From the NCBI GenBank assembly GCA_029532415.1, contig JAQOTA010000054.1, positions 1,736,001-1,800,000 of the forward strand: a stretch of 64,000 nt of DNA, given 5' to 3'. Origin of the DNA: Marasmius tenuissimus (lineage: Eukaryota > Basidiomycota > Agaricomycetes > Agaricales > Marasmiaceae). Below are positions 36,327 to 46,980 of this stretch, piece by piece; position 1 is the first letter of the stretch; each line of letters begins with the position of its first letter. The notes under the pieces were generated by a model. That model saw only the letters and a list, made by a program, of their open reading frames with translations, did no database searches and was not told where the DNA came from. A program made the translations under genes and the position numbers.

Positions 36327-38202
36327 TCACATACCAACCACTTCAACCATGTCTCCATCCTCCAAGTCATAGTCTCCAATCTGTTCATCGTTCCCAACCT
36401 TGTCACCGTCGATTGATAGTTGGGGGATCTTATGCTGCACAACTGGTGCCGGTGCCGCTTTCTTCCTCCCGCCCCTCGTCGCGGCTGGAGCTGGAGCTTG
36501 AGTTTGGGTCTCCCCATTGATGAATGCAGAATATTGGGCCTCCAAGCCGGCCTTCTTCAGAAATCCCTTAACGATAGCGCCACAAGTAGCCGTGGGTCGG
36601 ACGACGAGTCTTATGTCCTGTTTCGTTACGCCCGACCGGACGGTGAGCGTGAACGTATCCTCTGGAGCAGCGCTGGCTCGTTCAGGTTCAGGTTCAGGTT
36701 CCCCGGACGCCCCTGCATTCTTGTCGCCATCTGAATCGTCGTCCTCATCATCCCGATTGCCTCTTTCGAGAATCTCAATCTCATCTCCAGAAGAGTTGAA
36801 CTCGATAGTGTCGTCTTCCGGAATTGAGAGCGAAGTGTTGTTGGACGAGGGCTTGCTAGATGGTGTAGATATCGTTTCAGGAGGTGGCGGTGGTGGAGCT
36901 CTTTCTTGAAGACTTTGATGCCTGCTGGATCGTAGGTACTCCCATGTTCTCTTCTCGCATGCGACTATCACGTACTTCGGCGTTAGACGGTGGAGGTGCT
37001 ATTACATGAATAGGAGACGCACCTATCTCCGCCTCATCGTATATATGCAATGTGGTCGGCGAGACTGAAGGAAAGAATCGGTTTCCTCTGTAGGTCATCA
37101 CAAGATTCTCCGACAACACCGCAGCTTCTTCCGCCACCTCTTCAAAGACATCCCGGAAACTGTCTGTCTATGCGAGCGAAAATGATCTCTTAGCTAACGA
37201 ATGCCATATCGAGGGGAACACCAAAACTCACCCTGTTGACACGGTACGCCCATGTATTCTCCCGTCCAAACTGATTCAGAGGATGTGGCTTCCATTTCAC
37301 CGTCAATGTCACCGTGGCACCTTCCTTAGCAGGAGCAGGTGGAGAGGAAAAGCGTGATTGGGAACTTCCTCGATGTGCATTCTGTTCGACGCGTAATCTT
37401 TCAGGGTCTTTGGGAAGAACGACCGAGTGTTCTTCATCCTCCCATTGTTTAGGAGAATGTCCACGACCGCCAATCGCTTCTCTGTTGGCAGAAATTAATC
37501 TTCAAGAGAGCTCGACACTTGCAAAAATACTCACCGAACGACATTTCTGAGTGTATCAATACGCGACTGAGGAATGGCAGGCGGTGGTGTAATCGACCTC
37601 GACCGACTCCGACTCTTGGCTTTCTGTTTCTGTTCCTCTCGTTTGCGTTTGCGTTGCGAGTCGGTTGGTGTGTTCTGTACCAACTCGACGTCGGAGTCGC
37701 TGTCTGACAGTTCTTGCGACATGAGTCTGCACAAGAAAGGCATAAATTGGTGCATTCAACAACTAACAGATTAGGGGCGCGCACCTCTTGAGGTTCTTTG
37801 CATTCTGCCATCCGTTCGCAACGAGTTCGTTCGCCTTTCTCTTCTTCGCGCGACGACGCGGTGTACCAACATCTTCATCGCTATCGCTAATCACGACCGT
37901 CTTTGGTTGCTCGTCGAAGTCTACATGATTTCATCAATATTTTGTTGACAAGTCATCATGGTTCGACGACACGCACCTCGATTGACCTTCTGAATGAATT
38001 CATATGCATTTTTCCGAGGTTGCCTGATAAACATCGCATCGTCGTCGTCATCTTGAACTTGTTGCTGCTGTGGCTTAGTTGCAGAGCTTGAGGGTGACGG
38101 TTCAGGTTCAGTGGCAGGAGCAGGAGCAGGATCTGAAGTCTTTGCAACTGGCTTGGGTCGAGGTTTGGGACGCGGGCGGGGACGAGTGGAAGCTTCTGAC
38201 AT
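36327..38202 (-). CDS. Rad60/Esc2/NIP45-like protein with SUMO-like domain
   Basis: The gene starts MSEASTRPRPRPKPRPKPVA at 38202 and stops at 36327-36329. The last 95 residues form a ubiquitin/SUMO-like fold (FTLTVRSGVTKQDIRLVVRP, FLKKAGLE, SIDGDKVGNDEQIGDYDLED, MVEVVGM), the Rad60-SLD domain. A weaker first SUMO-like unit (VTLTVKWKPHPLNQFGRENT and on) lies upstream, as in Rad60 and NIP45. Between and before them are acidic and Arg/Ser-rich linkers. Two hydrophobic cores with acidic flanks, VVISDSDED and DEIEILERG, look like SUMO-interacting motifs. The family bridges SUMO-pathway enzymes to DNA repair and recombination structures at stalled forks. Several short introns interrupt the gene; splice sites were not all resolved. 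Confidence 0.82.
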
Positions 38203-38739
38203 GGTGTTGAGCGTGGGAATATCTTACGATTTTCGCAAGGTCATTTGGGCGCTTGTGAGCACGTGCCACGCGTTCAACCAGGACCCGGAGTCCAAGTCAC
38301 TAGACTGGCCGCTTTTTGCTCTTGACCTTCAACGTCAATCAACTCATCCATCTCGTGTCACCGAAGTAGAAGATTACCGTTCCTGTTCATTCGCGGGTGC
38401 GTGGGTAGGCTCTAAGAAGCCTGGCTCAATCAAACGGGCAGCACGGAATTTCCATCCCCTCACGCTACCCGTTCTAACTGCACTCCGCAAGATCGATATC
38501 TGGAGCCTCAATGACCCGCTGAGCCCGAGCTCCTGGCTCATTCTCGTTCAGCGAGGCTTGTTCCGCTGTCAAACAGGCCACTTCTATGTACCAGTGTAGT
38601 CTTCTACACCGAAATACCATCACATACTTATCCGAAATATATCAGCAGAGTAGAAACATGGAACCATCGTACCCAGTCCCGGGCCCTGAACAGTGATAAC
38701 ACCGACTGCAAAAAACCAACGTGTCAAGTCTGGGAAATG
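38203..38739. other. Region between Rad60-like and CET1-like genes
   Basis: This holds the Rad60-like promoter and the 3' side of the CET1-like gene, since both genes are on the minus strand. A + strand open frame from 38201 to 38599 (132 residues) is present but unlike any family. Confidence 0.5.
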
Positions 38740-40039
38740 CTAATGCCACCCATCGCTCGCATTCCTAACCAGAATTCTCGCGTTATTGACAAACGCTCTG
38801 ATCAGCTCGTCGAATGCATTCCTCTCGTGTTCCGGAGCGTTAGCATCCCCCCTCTTTGAAGCGGTATACATGAGCAGCTCGGGCCTGACGATCTCGAGTT
38901 CGAGTTCGTGAAGAACTTCTCCCTGGTAAGGACAACATAGAGAGCGATTAAAGCATGAAGGTAGCAGGCGGGCAAAGGAAAGAAGAAGAGGAAGAGAAAG
39001 TCAGCTCTGGGAGTCCGCGTAAAAGAAACGAGAGCCTACATGATTGCCAGAGGCATTCGACGCAGTGACCTGAGTCAAATCAACACTGAACTCTTCGTGC
39101 GTATAACTCAGCCTGTCTTTTCGTCGCGTATGAGATGGCTGGCCTGAGGGTTGTGGAACTACAGATAGGCTCGACGTCAGCTCCCAAAAGTGTACGACAA
39201 TGCAGAATTAGGCGGACGTACCTGGTACTTCCAGGTTTACACTCACTCTCCAGTCTGCATTTCTCTTTGGACTGTAAATGTTCAAATCCCCCAACCGTAT
39301 CTTCTTAATACTCTCCACCAGGTTTCCTGTCTTCTCTTCCTTCGTTACACGGACTTTTTCTCTGTCCCTCGATTCATAGAACGAGTCAACGTGGTATAGG
39401 TGGTGATAGTCGAGGGGCGAACTCGCAGCGTAGCCCGGTTGGGAGGAGGACATTTTGAGTTTGTTAAGAAGGGTATTGAAGTGTTTGTGTTGATGCTTTT
39501 TTCATGGGTCAAGGAATGACAATCGTATTCCATACGTGTCCGAGGAGGAAGCAGTCGTGAAACAAGCAAAAGAAAGACTTGAGTTGAGTGAACGTGAACG
39601 GATTCTGTCGACGGATGGGTAGCACATACGACGGTCATATTAGACTCGAACCGACAGTCTATCGAATCCGGCTGCAAAACTAGGAAACCAGTCAACCTTC
39701 GGCTTCCTTCCTCAAGAAAACTCGCGAATGAAGCACACACATACTCGTCTCAACAAGAACCGGTAATCCCACTCTTTGCCCCGACATTTTGTCCTTGATG
39801 ACCCCAACCTTTGCTTCAACCTCCACACATGTTCCCGGAGGCATCTCGTTAATCCTGTTCATATTCGTTGCTACCATGTGATGCACAAAATCCGCTATCT
39901 CCTTGATGAACTCGTCGAGGGGTTCCACACCTAGAATCGAGAGGGATAGAGGAGGAAGGCTCATTGAGGATGGTTGAGCATGGCCATTTTGGGAGTCGTG
40001 ACGAGGTCGTTTGTGGGGAGGGCCTTCCATTGAATCCAT
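38740..40039 (-). CDS. CET1: mRNA-capping polynucleotide 5'-triphosphatase (CET1 type)
   Basis: The gene starts MDSMEGPPHKRPRHDSQNGH at 40039 and stops at 38740-38742 after five or so exons. The catalytic tunnel fold is recognised by its two glutamate-bearing strands. The first is CVEVEAKVGVI in exon 1 and the last is GEVLHELELEIV near 38,930, with the metal-binding Glu residues in the expected alternate positions. Between them are DYHHLYHVDSFYESRDREKV and RLGDLNIYSPKRNADWRVSV, which match fungal RNA triphosphatases. The enzyme removes the gamma phosphate of nascent mRNA, the first step of capping, and is structurally unrelated to the animal enzyme. Exon 1 and its upstream sequence have a decayed second copy at 42.7-43.1 kb. 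Confidence 0.88.
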
Positions 40040-40133
40040 CCTGGGCGAGCCAACACGTAGGGAGAGCCGTAGCCTGAAGTGGTGAATGTAAGGTAGACCG
40101 TGAGTAAAAGTGTGGGAGCCCCCCGGATTTCAA

Positions 40134-40156
40134 GTGGGTCCGCGTGGGCAACGCGT
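40134..40156. promoter_or_regulatory. Conserved ACGCGT-bearing block upstream of CET1 (copy 1 of 3)
   Basis: A 23 bp block (GTGGGTCCGCGTGGGCAACG plus three bases) ends in the hexamer ACGCGT at 40151-40156. The same block, with at most one change, recurs at 42613-42635 and 43027-43049. ACGCGT is the fungal MluI-box core. It lies 95-120 bp upstream of the CET1 start codon, so a promoter role is plausible, but the function is inferred. Confidence 0.45.
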
Positions 40157-40535
40157 CGCGGTGCCCGGGGATTCACTAGCTTTCGAAACTCTCACCACCA
40201 TTCTCAGCTTAGATTGGACGACTCCCAACACGATGGTCGGCGCGAAGGGCTTAGCAGAGACGAAAACATGCTTGGAACCCGGCTGAAATCGAATCCATCT
40301 GTATCACGGAAGGTTCAAGGCGCCTGAATATTAAGATGCTACTATACATATATCCATTACTGTAAGTACGTCTGATCGTCAATCCGTACTGAGCCCGAGA
40401 AACCAAAGAGTCTCAACAAGGGTATCTGTGTGTGAAGTCCAGACCAGACCAAGAAACGAAAACAGGACAGTCTTTGGAATCCCACGAGAGACTATAGTCT
40501 ACTAACAGATCGTCAGTTCCAAGCAGCTCTTTAGA

Positions 40536-41855
40536 CTAGATTGTCTGCTATGGGAGGGAATATCCGCGTCAGTTCGAGAAGTTGAACAAAACAAAACTTG
40601 AATTTGCACTTGCCTTGACCTCTTTCCAATTGTTCACCACAATGTCAATACGATCGTTTAGACCTTGCTTGCAGAGAGGACATGATGCATGGGCCGGAAG
40701 TGACCGAAGGGCAGAATCAACTTGGCTGGGCGTAATATCTGCATGATACACGAATTGAGTACGACGAACCGGAGAGAAAACCGCGCAGGACATAAGTACC
40801 AGGCCGACCTTCCCACAGGAGATATGCAGACGCCAATGTCCAAGCCCTGGCCACCATCCTCTCACCCTTAACGTTACACATACGCGTTGGTAGATGAGAA
40901 TGAGGTTGCGTTGACATAATCTGGAATAATCCATCAAGATCAAGAGAAAGCCTAGGAAGCCTAGGTGGCACCGTAGGCTCACTTACCTCACCCAACGCAG
41001 CCAACCGTTTACGCTGCAACGAAAATAACCTCGCAAGGTACACCGGGCCAATGCTCTTCGCCGTCGTATCGGTCATGTTCTCCACACGGTAGGAAAGAAG
41101 AAAGGGAGATACAGACGCCGCAAGGTCGAAACAATCATGCTTCGATGCGAGGATGTAGAGTTCAATCGGGGTTGTAGGTGCGTGGGTCATAAGCGTGGAA
41201 TGGAATGCCGATAAAGACGTTGTCGCAATTTTGGGTTCAATCCCATATATGGGCAATCGGTCCAATGCTTGCGAGAGCATCTCGAAGGTCGGGGCATACG
41301 GATCCACTGAAAGACCGTACGCGACGTGCAGGATGATGTTCAAGATGTGGGATTGCTCCGGAACGTCGACATAGGCCTGTTGTGGTCTCCGTGTTCGTGC
41401 GTAGTCTGAGCTCAGAACGGCGGGAGAAAGCAGAGAGTTGAGACCGTTCTGGGAGACGATCAGGAGCAGTTCGGCATGGACATGGAAGCAGACCAGGTCC
41501 AACGAGACCAGTACAATATCGGGAGGCAAATGATAGTATTTGCCTCGGGATGGAAGGTGGTCGATGTTGCGGTCCCTGGTCTGCTAACCAGGTCGTCGCG
41601 TTCCAAGTTTTCACCAGATGGAGACTCTACATCGCTGCAAGGTGTCTGAACCGTCGTGAGATAGACTAAAGAACATTCACATAAATGTCCACACACCTGA
41701 GTGAAGTCACTCCATGATATATTCGAAGGAGACCACGGAACATGCAAGAACTGATCCCAATGAATCGCGTTGAACTTCGGCACTCGAGGTGTCCATCTGA
41801 AGACAAAGGGATTATGGAGCTGTGATGGAAGAGGATGTAAAGGTCCAAGCTGCAT
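40536..41855 (-). CDS. BTB/POZ-domain protein, paralogue 1, probably frameshifted
   Basis: The minus-strand gene reads HWDQFLHVPWSPSN, then PDIVLVSLDLVCFHVHAELL and LIVSQNGLNSLL (the BTB core), VPEQSHILNIILHVAYGLSV, and a C-terminal helical part ending LPAHASCPLCKQGLNDRIDI and VVNNWKEV. The last exon is 12 nt (40536-40547) and gives KQTI after an intron whose donor is GC (AAG|GCAAGT). Relative to paralogue 2 there is one extra base near 41,780, which puts the ancestral start at 41796 out of frame; the frame is open further upstream to an ATG at 41855. One base is missing near 41,530-41,550, and without it the BTB core cannot be read in one frame. BTB proteins of this kind are numerous in mushrooms; their role is not known. 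Confidence 0.6.
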
Positions 41856-42693
41856 GTATTGGGCTTGGATAAGAAGTACTCACAGCCACGCCCTGCAAGT
41901 TCTCATCCCGAGCTTATTGGGTAGCCATGTTACCTAATTGAGGTCGATAAACGCCTTGAGGCCAATCATCGGACCAAATGCTACGGTTCGAACTTGTAAC
42001 GCAGTCGGATGAATGGGTCCAGATTTGACCACCATACGCCTCTTGGAGCAGAAAAACCACACGAAACGGCTTGTGCGCGATGACTCAAGGATATCCCGGA
42101 GGCAAGTAACATTATTTTCCCGTGAATTGAGATAGTCGGGTCATAGGTTATGAGCACGCGCGCAGGGGATGTTCGAGAAGAAAGGAAGGGGTTCGAACTT
42201 CTTCGAGCTGCAGCACCGGCCGTCTCCGTAGTGGGTGCCCTTGATTCACTGAATGAGCTTTGTACAGTCGCCGTCGAGCTTGACCTTGTATGTTCTAGTA
42301 TCGTTTCGAACGGATGTTCATAAAGTGGGTCCAATGTCCGGACCTGGTAGAAAGCCAACAACGTACCAATTAATAGCCAAATCCCTGAGGTCGCGAGTAC
42401 CCGAAATCGTTATGTGGGCTTCACAAATGAGATAAGCCCTCCAATAAATCTGTCCTGAACGAGACAATAGTCACTATGCAGAGAAAGGTTGTGTTGGTGA
42501 GTATAAGGCAGATCGTAAGCTCAAGTCTTGGTAAATGAACTGTCCCCTGGGTCGAGTCCCAGATCTTGATAGAACTTTGGACTTCAAGCCGCCTTAAAGT
42601 TCGCTTTCGCGAGTGGGTCCGCGTGGGCAACGCGTTCTGGTCACGGTCCGGATGGCCGCCCAACCTCGGACTGACGATCTCCTGTGAGTCTCG
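41856..42693. other. Spacer between the two duplicated units
   Basis: No gene with family resemblance is seen. A 126-residue minus-strand frame at 41981-42361 is Ser/Thr-rich and unlike its neighbours. The block with ACGCGT recurs alone at 42613-42635, which suggests that a further fragment of the CET1 upstream region ended here. Confidence 0.4.
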
Positions 42694-43058
42694 ATGAGAC
42701 CAACCTTTGCTTTAACCTCCACGCATACTCCTGGGGCATCTCTTCATTTTATCTTGCTCATATTCGTCGCTATCATGCGGTGCACAGAGCCCACTATCTC
42801 CTTGATGAGCATCGACCTCGCCGCAGGGCTTAGGCTTTTGAAGTCGAGGGAGAGAGGAGGCGGGTTCATTCAGGACGGCTGAGCATGACCGTGTAAATGA
42901 GCTTCGTGACGTGGTCTTTCGTGAGGATCTACTGAATCCGCCTTGAGCACGACGATGGCACGTAGAGAAGGGTTTGTGGTGGGTATGGATATGGGACAAG
43001 CCGCAAGTTGAGGTAACGAGTTACAAGTGGGTCCACGTGGGCAACGCGTCGCGCGGAC
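42694..43058 (-). pseudogene. Decayed copy of the CET1 5' end
   Basis: The nucleotide sequence follows 39,796-40,160 almost base for base, with substitutions and small deletions. Shared stretches include AACCTTTGCTT, TATCTCCTTGATGA, the GAGAGAGGAGG tract, and GGGTCC-CGTGGGCAACGCGT at the end. The CET1 start codon is lost and the frame is broken, so only shifted frames remain open. It is oriented like the parent gene and lies at the same relative position to the second BTB paralogue. Confidence 0.75.
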
Positions 43059-44249
43059 TTTCAAATTTTAAGTTCAATCTTGGAAAGTTCCGTGTCTGGG
43101 TCTTTGTCAAAGTCACTCTCCTCTCAACAAACACCATACAACAACATCAGCGACAAATCGACGACCTCCCACAGCTGTAACGTGCACTCCACGACTCGTA
43201 CTATGTATAGGCCTCAAATAGGCCTTGGCCACCAATATCAATCAATGCTCCTCAAATCCGCCAGGCTCAAGCTCTGCATCACGCCTCTCGCCACTTTCCA
43301 TGTCCCCTCCAGCTAGCTCTGACAGCTCCCGACAGGGCGATGCCCTCCCACTTACCTCAGGGTGAATATCTTATCCTTCTCAGCCCACACCGGTATATGT
43401 GGCTTCTCAGTGCAGTGCGCGAGAGCCGCACCGTATCGTGTACGTATTGAATCCCTTTGATTAAGTCCCACTCATACCAGTCATGCTTCGGTACATACGA
43501 ACGATTCGTTGCCCATGCTCATTTCATTCACGATAGGGGTGCATAAGGTTGCATAGGGTTTTTTTGCCAGAACTATTGACTTAATAAGTATAAAAATCTC
43601 GAATCGAGTACATACTTACATAGTATACTGGTGTTCAGTAATCCCAGAAGCTGTACAGTGTAAACACGCGAATTGGGTGTGTGTGAACGGACGTCGGGAA
43701 TCCGAAGGGGAAGCTCCCGAGTCCCGCTTCCTTATTCATGAGTCCGAGGTTACATATATTTGACAGAACTTTGGATTTTGGTTCGTACTTGGGCAGCCTA
43801 GCAAAATCAAGGGAGATCTCGTGTGGCGGCGCTAGCGGCTAGGATGAACTGATACTGAACATACCTCGACACCCCCTGTCCCATTTGAACCTCCCGACAT
43901 CCCAATTATTCAAAATGTCCACAGGTCGCTTGGCAGGTCTGAGTCGCCCTGAAGCTAGGTTCAGAATCCTTGAGATTATGGGTATACTCACCACCTCCCG
44001 CCCCTGAACGCGAACGCCAAGAATGGGCGACAAAGAGTTTGCCCGAGAGGCCAGAAATCGCGGAAAGCCTGGTACAATTACAATGCAAAAAAACGTGTAC
44101 GTATACATCCAAGAAAGACATGCATATGTTAGTGCGTGCCATGAATCAAAGAAACAGGAAGCCACATTACAGTTCGCGAAAGTTCGTGTTGATTTTTATG
44201 GGTATCCCAGCAAATCGGTAGCCTCAGTCAATAGGAGTCCAAAGTCGGA
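43059..44249. other. Spacer upstream of BTB paralogue 2
   Basis: No gene is supported. A 108-residue minus-strand frame (43839-44165) has no recognisable features. AT-rich sequence lies near 43,560-43,640. Confidence 0.4.
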
Positions 44250-45493
44250 TTAAATCGTTTTCTAAGGGAGAGTTAGCCCCATCGGAGCAGAGAGAGGATC
44301 GAAACTTTTTTCGCAACTCACCCTGACCTGTTTCCAATTATGCACCACAGAATCAGTGCGTTGGTTCAGCCCTTGTTTACAAAGCTGACAAGGGGCGTGA
44401 GTAGAGAGGGAACGGAGAACGGAGTCAATCTGGCTCGGCGACATATCTACATCGTAAAAAAAGAAACAAGTTGAGTTTTCATGGGAGTTGAACAGAAGAG
44501 GAAGGAAAACATACCAGGCTTAGATTGCCATATCAAATATGCCGAGGCCAACATCCAAGCTTTCGTTACCGACTTTTGAGAATCGATATCGCACGTAGGC
44601 GTCGGCGAATGAGGTTGAGGATGCGTTGACAGGAGCTAACAGAGCCTATGTAAGCAAAAAAAGAACCTCGGGAACACACAAACTCACCTGTCTCAATGCC
44701 GTCAACCTCATCCCCTGCAACGAAAATAACCTCGCAAGATACACAGGCCCAATATTTCCCGCCGTCACATCTGTCATATTCTCCACTCTGTGTGAAAGAA
44801 GAAAAGTCGACGTAGACGCCGCTAGCTCGAAACAGTCATGCTTCGATGCGAGCGTGTACAGCGCTATCGGGTTCAGAGGTGCGTGCATCATGAGCGTGGA
44901 ATGGAACGCCGAGGAAGATGCTAATGCGATCTTGGGTTCGATGCCGTACACGGTCAGCCGGTTGAGGGCTTCTGAGAGCATATCGAAGGTGGGGGCGTAG
45001 GGTGTTACGGACATACCGTACGCAACGTGTAAGATGATATTCAAGATCTGCGAGTGTTCGGGGACGTCGATGTACGTCTGTCGTGGTGGGCTTTGTGTTG
45101 GTATGCATTGCTCCCAGTTGAAAGGAGGAAGGAGGGAGTTGAGTCGGTTTTCCGAGACAATCAAGAGAAGTTCTGAGTGAACGTGGAAACAGACAAGGTC
45201 TAGCGAGACCAACACGGTGTCGGAGGGCAAATGATAGATATTCCCCCCTGGTTGGAACGCAGTTGATGTTGTAGTTCCTGGTCTGCTAGCTAGAATGTCG
45301 TCTTCCTCTGCCTCAATACTAGTCAACGATTCCACGATGCTGCCAGGCGTCTGGAAGGTCACGCAGCATGAGACGATATTCAAAGAGTCGCGATAAGCGG
45401 CATACACACCTGCACAGAGTCCGACGGAGACCATGGTACATGTAGGACTTGATCCCACTCGATTTGGTGAAATTTAGATGTCGGCGTATCCAT
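44250..45493 (-). CDS. BTB/POZ-domain protein, paralogue 2
   Basis: The gene starts MDTPTSKFHQIEWDQVLHVP at 45493 and ends with a 12 nt last exon at 44250-44261 (KTI, stop). The BTB core reads SDTVLVSLDLVCFHVHSELL and LIVSENRLNSLL, then VPEHSQILNIILHVAYGMSV. The middle is LTVYGIEPKIALASSSAFHS and LYTLASKHDCFELAA, a pattern common to mushroom BTB proteins. The C-terminus is RSLSTHAPCQLCKQGLNQ. It is intact where paralogue 1 is not, and the last intron has a normal GTGAGT donor where paralogue 1 has GCAAGT. BTB domains mediate dimerisation and sometimes cullin-3 ubiquitin ligase recruitment. No second domain is present to say more. Confidence 0.8.
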
Positions 45494-46088
45494 TTTGTGA
45501 AGTTTGAAAGGGACGGGAAACAGCTGCAAGCGCAGTAAAGTGCGAAGAAGTGACTGTCAAAAGATAAGGCGAACGATTAAACCAGTCATCTCTAGTCTTC
45601 CACCGTGATATACTACCTAAGCTTACCGCCTCCGCCTGCACTTTCTCCCACTTTCTCACGCAATATAGTGGGATTAGTACAAGTCACCATACCCGAATCC
45701 CTTGTCCGGCCCTTTTCCGACCATGTAAATTTAATGATGGAGCCTCGAGGCAAATCATTGGATCAACTCCGAGTCAGAGTCTGGGGTATTGACGCGTATT
45801 GACGCCAAACATGTTTGCATGAATGACGTTCCCCCCTATTCTTCGCCTTCGCTGCCCCAAGAAAGCGGGGCGACACCACAGCTATGCGATTGCGACCCGA
45901 AGCTGAGAACAGCCTAAGACTCTCGAGTCGGCGTGGATGATTATTGAGGCGTTCGAGTGCCAGATGACTCTGTAGAGTTGCTGCGCACTTTCGGAAATTG
46001 GCCGGGTGAGGCGGGCACTAAACTTGGAACATTCCCGTGTTAAAAGCCAAGCACTCACCTATGACTGGCCCTGCCACTGGCGTACCGG
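45494..46088. other. Intergenic region
   Basis: This is the upstream side of BTB paralogue 2. No gene is seen. Confidence 0.45.
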
Positions 46089-46980
46089 TTACAGTGATTG
46101 TTCTAGAGATTCAGAATCGAGTTCCATCTTCGATTCGGGTATAAGATCCGATGGTAACTGAAGTTGAGTTCCACTGCCAAGCAGTGAGGGAATCGAGAGT
46201 CGGTCCCACGTACGTCGCGAACGTCCCCCCATATACTTCCTTGCTCGAGCTTGCGGCACAGATATACAGAGCCGAGGGGTGGAATGTGTTCGAGGTGAGT
46301 CTCCGAGATGGAACGTAGTGATGGAGGGTGGTGACATCAGTTGGTTGGGCCATGAGGACGCGAATTCGAGGAAGGTCTTCTCGGAGAGGGTAAGTACTAC
46401 CGTCCCACGAAACGGGGTCAAGGGTAGCTCTTTTCCGGAACAGGGCCATCGGACGACGAACCCTTGATTAGTATTACAGTAAGCACGACAAGCCCCTGCT
46501 GACAGTTAATTAGGACTCACCGAGCGGAATGCTTACCCTCGAGGGGACTGCTGACCAGTTAACCAGTAACAGAACCCGTGGTCGAACCGGGAACTGGTAG
46601 AATGTAAATGCCAATTGCCAAAAACCGTTCAGCAGGAAATTGTCCATTGCAACGACTTACCTCGCCTTGACCCTGGAATCAGATTTCGCGGAGCTATCAA
46701 TGTTGAAGGTAACGTTGACCCCGTCTCCAGCAGCCACTAAGAGAGATTTGAAATTCTTTAGGTTCCCACTTCCCGGTGAACAGATGATGAACGCAGGAGC
46801 CAATTTGCGGGTTTGAACCGCTCTGAATCTGCCGTATATATTATCCATGTCCAACTGTCCATAATCATGATTACGACAGGACATAGACTGGATGAGCAAT
46901 GGACATACGTAGGTGTGCACGTCGGGGAGGTCGTAAAAATGTGAAAGCCGTGAAGTCATCGAGGGTTGAGCGCCCAAGTC
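46089..46980 (-). CDS. Possible exons of an uncharacterised protein
   Basis: Two minus-strand coding-like blocks are visible. The upper block (about 46,660-46,980) reads GAQPSMTSRLSHFYDLPDVH, then after a likely 60 nt intron FRAVQTRKLAPAFIICSPGS and VAAGDGVNVTFNIDSS. The lower block (about 46,111-46,449) has RIRVLMAQPTDVTTLHHYVP and FATYVGPTLDSLTAWQ. Donor and acceptor dinucleotides exist, but I could not build one continuous frame. I recognise no domain. It could equally be a decayed gene, as it borders the transposon-rich segment. Confidence 0.3.

Noticed and set aside
38201..38599. + strand frame of 132 residues starting opposite the Rad60-like start codon
   Set aside because: There is no recognisable residue pattern, and its ATG overlaps the other gene's ATG (CATG palindrome). 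It is more likely promoter sequence that happens to be open.
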